Source: an uncultured Bacilli bacterium (GTDB lineage: Bacteria > Bacillota_I > Bacilli_A > RF39 > UBA660). From it: a DNA stretch of 16,656 nt. Of the stretch, positions 12,530-16,656 are shown in pieces; position 1 is the first letter of the stretch; every line of letters starts with the position of its first letter. Made by a program: the position numbers and the translations under genes. The notes beneath the pieces are model-generated. The model did no database searches. It was not told the DNA's origin and saw nothing but the letters and a program-made list of their open reading frames with translations. The stretch spans positions 1-16,656 of the forward strand of contig CANRCL010000015.1 of the NCBI GenBank assembly GCA_947629115.1, given 5' to 3'.

Positions 12530-15019
12530 TTATTCATTATTTTCTAAATTTTCTTCATTTTGAGAAACATTTTCATTATTATCTTCAGAACTATCTTCTT
12601 CTTCTACTTTTTCAACAACACTGACTGTTGCAACAAATTGATTTTCACGTAATGTTATTAATCTTAAACCTTGGGTTACTCTACCTAAAACTGAAATTTG
12701 TTCAATTGGAAGTTTAATTGTGACTCCAACATTAGTCATAATAATAACATCTTTATTCTCTTCAACAATTTTTGTTGCAACTAAAGCGCCATTCTTTTCA
12801 GTAATATTTAAAGCCAGTACACCTTTACTACCACGACGTGTTTGTCTAAAATCACAAACTTTTGTGCGTTTACCATAACCCTTTTCAGTCACAAGTAATA
12901 TCATTGAATCTTCATTAACAACTTCAAAACTAATGCATTGACCACCATCTAGGTTAATTCCTCTTACACCAGATGCTGTTCTTCCCATTGAACGTACTTC
13001 ATTTTCAGAGAATTTTACCATTCGGCCATTACTGTTTCCTAATAATATTAAACTATCACCATTAGTCTTTTTAACATCTAATAATTCATCGTTATCTTTT
13101 AAATTAATACATAATTTACCAGATGTTCTTATATTTTCAAATTCATTTAACAATGTCTTTTTAACAATACCTTTTTTTGTAGCAAAGAATAAATATTTAT
13201 ATTCATCATCTTTCGATATTTTAATTATAGAATTAATTTTTTCTTCTTTTTCTATTTGTAATAAATTAATTACTGGAATTCCTTTAGATTGACGACTAAA
13301 TTCAGGTATTTCATAGCCTTTTAACCGATATACCTTACCTTTATTAGTAAAGAACATTATATAATCGTGAGTTGAAAGATTAATTAAATGTTCTACATAA
13401 TCTTCATCATTAGTAGTAACACCTTTTACGCCATGTCCACCACGATTTTGAACCCTAAATGTATCATTAGTAGTTCTCTTAATGTATCCTTTATTTGTTA
13501 AAACTATCATCGAATCTTCTTCTGGTATTAATGACTCATCTTCAATATACTCGATTGCCGTCATATCAATTTTAGTTCGACGTTCAACGGCATATTTATC
13601 TTTAATTTCTAATAATTCAGTTTTTATTATTTCTAATATTTTTTCTCTAGATGCTAATATGGCTTTTAATTCTTCAATTCTGGCTAATAATTCTTTTAAT
13701 TCTTCTTCAATTTTTGCTCTTTCAAGACCTGTTAAACGACGTAGTTTTAACTCTAGAATAGCATCTGCTTGAATATCTGTTAAACCATATTTATTCATTA
13801 ATGTTTCTTTAGCAATTATATCAGTTTCAGATTCTCTTATAATTTTAATAAAATCATCTATATTGTCTAAAGCAATTTTATAACCCTCTAAAATATGGAC
13901 TCTTTTTTCGGCTTTATCTAATTCAAATTTAGTTCTTCTAATAATAACTTCTTCTTGATAATTAATATATTTTGAAATAATGTCTTTTAATCCTAAAGTT
14001 CTAGGTACTTTATTATCAATCATTAAGAAAATAATACCATAACTCATTTGAAATTGTGTATGTTTATATAAATTGTTAAGTACTACTTGAGGATTGGCTT
14101 CTTTCTTTAAAGTAATAGTTATTTTTAAACCATTTTTTAAATCAGTATGATAATCTGCTATACCATCAATAATTTTATTATGAACAAGTTCAGCAACTTT
14201 ATCTTTTAATTCGGTAATATTTACACCATAAGGAACTTCATCAATTACAATATAGTTTTTACCATTCTTTTCTTCAATTGTGGCTTTGCTTCTTATTGTA
14301 ATAGTACCTCGTCCAGTTTCATAGGCTTTTTTAATTCCACTATTACCTAAAATAATACCACCAGTTGGAAAATCTGGACCTTTAATATATTGCATTAATC
14401 CTGCAGTATCAATTTCGGGATTATCAATATATGCCACACATCCATCAATAACTTCTCCTAAATTATGAGGTGGAATATTAGTAGCCATACCAACCGCAAT
14501 ACCCATTGTTCCACTTACTAATATATTAGGAAATCTTGATGGCAAGACTTCAGGTTCTTGTTCAGATTCATCAAAGTTTGGCATAAAATTAACCGTATCT
14601 TTATTAATATCTCTTAAAAGTTCTAAAGAAATTCTAGAAAGTCTAGCCTCTGTATAACGAGAAGCGGCTGGTCGTGGAATAGAAATATTACCAAAATTAC
14701 CATGTCCATCGACTAATGTATGTGTAAAGTTAAAATCTTGAGCAAGTCTAACCATGGCATCATAAATACTTGAATCACCATGAGGATGATATTTACCCAT
14801 AACATCGCCCACAATACGTGCTGATTTACGATGTGGTTTATCTGGTGTATATCCTGATTCATACATTGACCATAAAATTCTTCTATGAACAGGTTTAAGA
14901 CCATCACGCAAATCAGGAACTGCTCTTGACATAATAACACTTACTGAATAATCAATAAACGATTTTTTTATTTCTGGTACAATATTATTTTCAATTATTT
15001 TATCTTTTTCTTGATTCAT
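12530..15019 (-). CDS. gyrA: DNA gyrase subunit A
   Basis: An 829-residue gyrase A subunit that cuts and rejoins DNA with GyrB to introduce negative supercoils. The winged-helix region has HRRILWSMYESG, YHPHGDSSIYDAMVRLAQ (Ser83 and Asp87, the quinolone-sensitive type) and RYTEARL with catalytic Tyr122; numbering coincides with E. coli. ATNIPPHNLGEVIDG is also present, then the coiled tower (about 370-480). The C-terminal wrapping domain carries the GyrA box QNRGGHG (524-530), which separates it from ParC, and an acidic tail. Odd feature: residues 111-120, normally SIDGDSAAAM, read NISIPRPAAS. ATG 15017-15019 follows AGGAGG at six bases, ten bases after the gyrB stop, so the two form one operon. 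Confidence 0.97.
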   Translation of the reverse strand: MNQEKDKIIENNIVPEIKKSFIDYSVSVIMSRAVPDLRDGLKPVHRRILWSMYESGYTPDKPHRKSARIVGDVMGKYHPHGDSSIYDAMVRLAQDFNFTHTLVDGHGNFGNISIPRPAASRYTEARLSRISLELLRDINKDTVNFMPNFDESEQEPEVLPSRFPNILVSGTMGIAVGMATNIPPHNLGEVIDGCVAYIDNPEIDTAGLMQYIKGPDFPTGGIILGNSGIKKAYETGRGTITIRSKATIEEKNGKNYIVIDEVPYGVNITELKDKVAELVHNKIIDGIADYHTDLKNGLKITITLKKEANPQVVLNNLYKHTQFQMSYGIIFLMIDNKVPRTLGLKDIISKYINYQEEVIIRRTKFELDKAEKRVHILEGYKIALDNIDDFIKIIRESETDIIAKETLMNKYGLTDIQADAILELKLRRLTGLERAKIEEELKELLARIEELKAILASREKILEIIKTELLEIKDKYAVERRTKIDMTAIEYIEDESLIPEEDSMIVLTNKGYIKRTTNDTFRVQNRGGHGVKGVTTNDEDYVEHLINLSTHDYIMFFTNKGKVYRLKGYEIPEFSRQSKGIPVINLLQIEKEEKINSIIKISKDDEYKYLFFATKKGIVKKTLLNEFENIRTSGKLCINLKDNDELLDVKKTNGDSLILLGNSNGRMVKFSENEVRSMGRTASGVRGINLDGGQCISFEVVNEDSMILLVTEKGYGKRTKVCDFRQTRRGSKGVLALNITEKNGALVATKIVEENKDVIIMTNVGVTIKLPIEQISVLGRVTQGLRLITLRENQFVATVSVVEKVEEEDSSEDNNENVSQNEENLENNE

Positions 15020-15029
15020 CTTAAACCTC

Positions 15030-16656
15030 CTAAATATCTACATTTTCTGCAAATTCAGCATTTTCTTCAATAAATTTTCTTCTCGGTTCAACTTCTTCAC
15101 CCATTAACATTGAAAATGCTTCATCAGCAGCAATCGCGTCATCAACAGTAATTCTTCTTAATACTCTTGTATTAATATCCATTGTTGTTTCATTTAACTC
15201 TTCTGCATCCATTTCTCCTAAACCTTTCATTCTAAATATTTCATATTTTGTATTAGGATTTAATGATGCAAGATAAGCATCTCTTTCTTTTTCATCTAAA
15301 ACATATTTTCTTACCTTACCATGTTTTATACAAAAAAGTGGAGGTTGAGCAGCATAAACATGCCCTGTTTCTACAATCGGTCTAAAGAAACGATAGAATA
15401 AAGTTAGTAATAGAACTCGAATATGAGCACCAACGACATCGGCATCAGTCATAATGATAATTTTATCATATCTAAGTTTGCTTAAATCAAAATTATCACC
15501 AATTCCTGTACCAAAAGCCGTAATAATAGTTCTTATTTCTTCATTAGATAATGCTCTATCAATTCGGGCTTTTTCAACATTTAATATTTTACCTCTTAAA
15601 GGAAGAATGGCTTGTGTCATTGAATTACGTCCTTTAACTGCTGAACCACCGGCTGAATCCCCTTCGACAATAAATATTTCGCAAACTGATGGGTCTTTTT
15701 CTTTACAATCTTCTAGTTTTCCACCAAAATTAACAATATCTAAATCACTTTTTCTTCTAGCAACTTCTCTGGCTTTTTTAGCAGCAACTCTGGCTCTTGA
15801 AGCAGTCATGGCTTTGTCAACAATAATTTTAGCATCATTAGGATTTTCCATTAAAAATCTTTCAAAACCTTTAGAAAATACATTATCGGCTAATTTTCTT
15901 ACTTCTGAATTACCTAATCTTCCTTTAGTTTGTCCTTCAAATTGAGGATTAGGATGTTTACAAGAAATAATCATTGTAAGACCTTCTTTAACATCATCAC
16001 CAGTTAAAGATTCATCTTTTTCTTTTAAAATATTGGCTTTTCTGGCATAGTTATTTATGACTCTTGTTAAGGCTCTTCTAACACCTTCTTCATGCGTACC
16101 ACCATCATGAGTATTAATATTATTAACAAAGGAATAAATGCTATCGTTATAACCATTATTATATTGTAAAGCAACTTCAAAGATAATTCCATCTTCTTCA
16201 CCCTCTAAATGAATAATATTATCATGAATTGGGGTTTTACTAGCATTTAAATAACGTACGTATTCACTAATTCCTCCTTCATAATGAAATGTTTCCCCAG
16301 TATCATCTTTTTCATCTCTATCATCTCTAATAGTTAATGATAATCCTTTATTTAAAAAGGCTAATTCTCTTATTCTAACTTTTAAAGTTTCATAATCATA
16401 AATATCGGTATCAAAAATATCAGGGTCTGGCTTAAATGATACTGTTGTACCAGTTCTATCCTTTTCACATTCGCCAATTTCTGTTAATTTTTGAACAGTT
16501 TTACCACCATCAGCAAATTTTGCTTCATATATTTTACCATCTTTAAATACTGTGACATTAACCCATTTAGATAAAGCATTAACAACAGAGGCTCCAACAC
16601 CATGAAGACCACCACTTACTTTGTAGCCGCCACCACCAAATTTACCACCAGCATGT
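15030..16656 (-). CDS. gyrB: DNA gyrase subunit B (N-terminal end beyond the window)
   Basis: The frame is open from the window edge to TAA/TAG at 15030, about 542 codons; by comparison with E. coli about 98 N-terminal residues are missing. It begins in the GHKL ATPase ([21 protein letters not shown]) and continues through the transducer (QTK loop in [13 protein letters not shown]) and the Toprim domain ([43 protein letters not shown]) to the C-terminal [12 protein letters not shown] Met at 15972-15974 ([12 protein letters not shown], usually LTAIISVKHP) is internal and must not be taken as the start. The third Asp of the metal-binding DxDxD is Val here (codon 15432-15434). ATP hydrolysis by this subunit powers supercoiling by the GyrA2B2 complex. 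Confidence 0.96.
   Translation of the reverse strand, partial: HAGGKFGGGGYKVSGGLHGVGASVVNALSKWVNVTVFKDGKIYEAKFADGGKTVQKLTEIGECEKDRTGTTVSFKPDPDIFDTDIYDYETLKVRIRELAFLNKGLSLTIRDDRDEKDDTGETFHYEGGISEYVRYLNASKTPIHDNIIHLEGEEDGIIFEVALQYNNGYNDSIYSFVNNINTHDGGTHEEGVRRALTRVINNYARKANILKEKDESLTGDDVKEGLTMIISCKHPNPQFEGQTKGRLGNSEVRKLADNVFSKGFERFLMENPNDAKIIVDKAMTASRARVAAKKAREVARRKSDLDIVNFGGKLEDCKEKDPSVCEIFIVEGDSAGGSAVKGRNSMTQAILPLRGKILNVEKARIDRALSNEEIRTIITAFGTGIGDNFDLSKLRYDKIIIMTDADVVGAHIRVLLLTLFYRFFRPIVETGHVYAAQPPLFCIKHGKVRKYVLDEKERDAYLASLNPNTKYEIFRMKGLGEMDAEELNETTMDINTRVLRRITVDDAIAADEAFSMLMGEEVEPRRKFIEENAEFAENVDI

Noticed and set aside
15454..15945. Long plus-strand open frame opposite gyrB (163 codons)
   Set aside because: It is the antisense reading of the Toprim region of gyrB, with no ribosome-binding site and no recognisable protein. 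The same holds for plus-strand frames at 13482-13772, 5537-5740, 1198-1449 and 359-739, and for the minus-strand frame 14713-14940 inside gyrA.
15030..15974. A short gyrB starting at the Met at 15972-15974
   Set aside because: The frame stays open to the window edge and encodes the transducer and GHKL ATPase parts of GyrB, so this Met is internal.

Overview
This window is a core housekeeping segment of a very AT-rich Gram-positive genome. The gene order (gyrB-gyrA, tadA, dnaX, ybaB, recR, bofA, holB, yaaT, yabB, pth, mfd, spoVT) is a condensed version of the origin-proximal region of Bacillus subtilis. I read the host as a low-GC Bacillota, Bacilli/Erysipelotrichia/Mollicutes-neighbour type (many gut lineages look like this). 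BofA and SpoVT point to a spore-forming lineage or one derived from it. TGA is used as a stop (yabB and the antitoxin gene) and tryptophan is TGG, so this is the standard bacterial code rather than the Mycoplasma code. Every convincing gene is on the minus strand, so transcription runs right to left, presumably away from oriC, which should lie to the right beyond gyrB.

Layout from right to left (direction of transcription). 16656-12530: gyrB (5' end cut by the window edge) and gyrA, a two-gene operon ended by a strong hairpin-plus-U8 terminator. 12529-11616: about 0.9 kb without genes. It holds two exact Noc-type sites (TATTTCCCGGGAAATA), one inside the gyr terminator, three exact parS sites (TGTTTCACGTGAAACA) and three copies of a TACAAGGACA-like repeat. 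11615-11538: a small SRP RNA gene with its own promoter, directly upstream of tadA. 11523-2297: a tightly packed run with gaps of a few bases or overlaps: tadA, dnaX, ybaB, recR, bofA, holB, ricT (yaaT), yabB, pth, mfd. 2225-1716: spoVT with its own -10 and a leader hairpin. 1433-782: a DinJ/YafQ-type toxin-antitoxin operon. 780-291: a broken Rpn-family nuclease/transposase remnant. 290-1: AT-rich, no secure gene.

Functional grouping: DNA topology (GyrAB), the DNA polymerase III clamp loader (DnaX and HolB), recombination and transcription-coupled repair (RecR, YbaB, Mfd), translation and tRNA quality (TadA, YabB, Pth, SRP RNA), and sporulation or RNA-processing regulators (RicT, BofA, SpoVT). 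The accessory left end (toxin-antitoxin plus transposase remnant) marks the edge of the conserved block.

Most worth checking: (1) the compact chromosome-organisation island between gyrA and the SRP RNA gene, with both ParB and Noc targets, and Noc sites built into 32-bp perfect palindromes of which one is the gyrA terminator; (2) unusual residues in both gyrase subunits near the cleavage centre: the third Asp of the GyrB Toprim DxDxD motif is Val, and the highly conserved loop just before the GyrA catalytic Tyr122 is replaced; (3) the SRP RNA gene lying upstream of tadA rather than between tadA and dnaX, so that automatic start calling places the tadA start inside the RNA.
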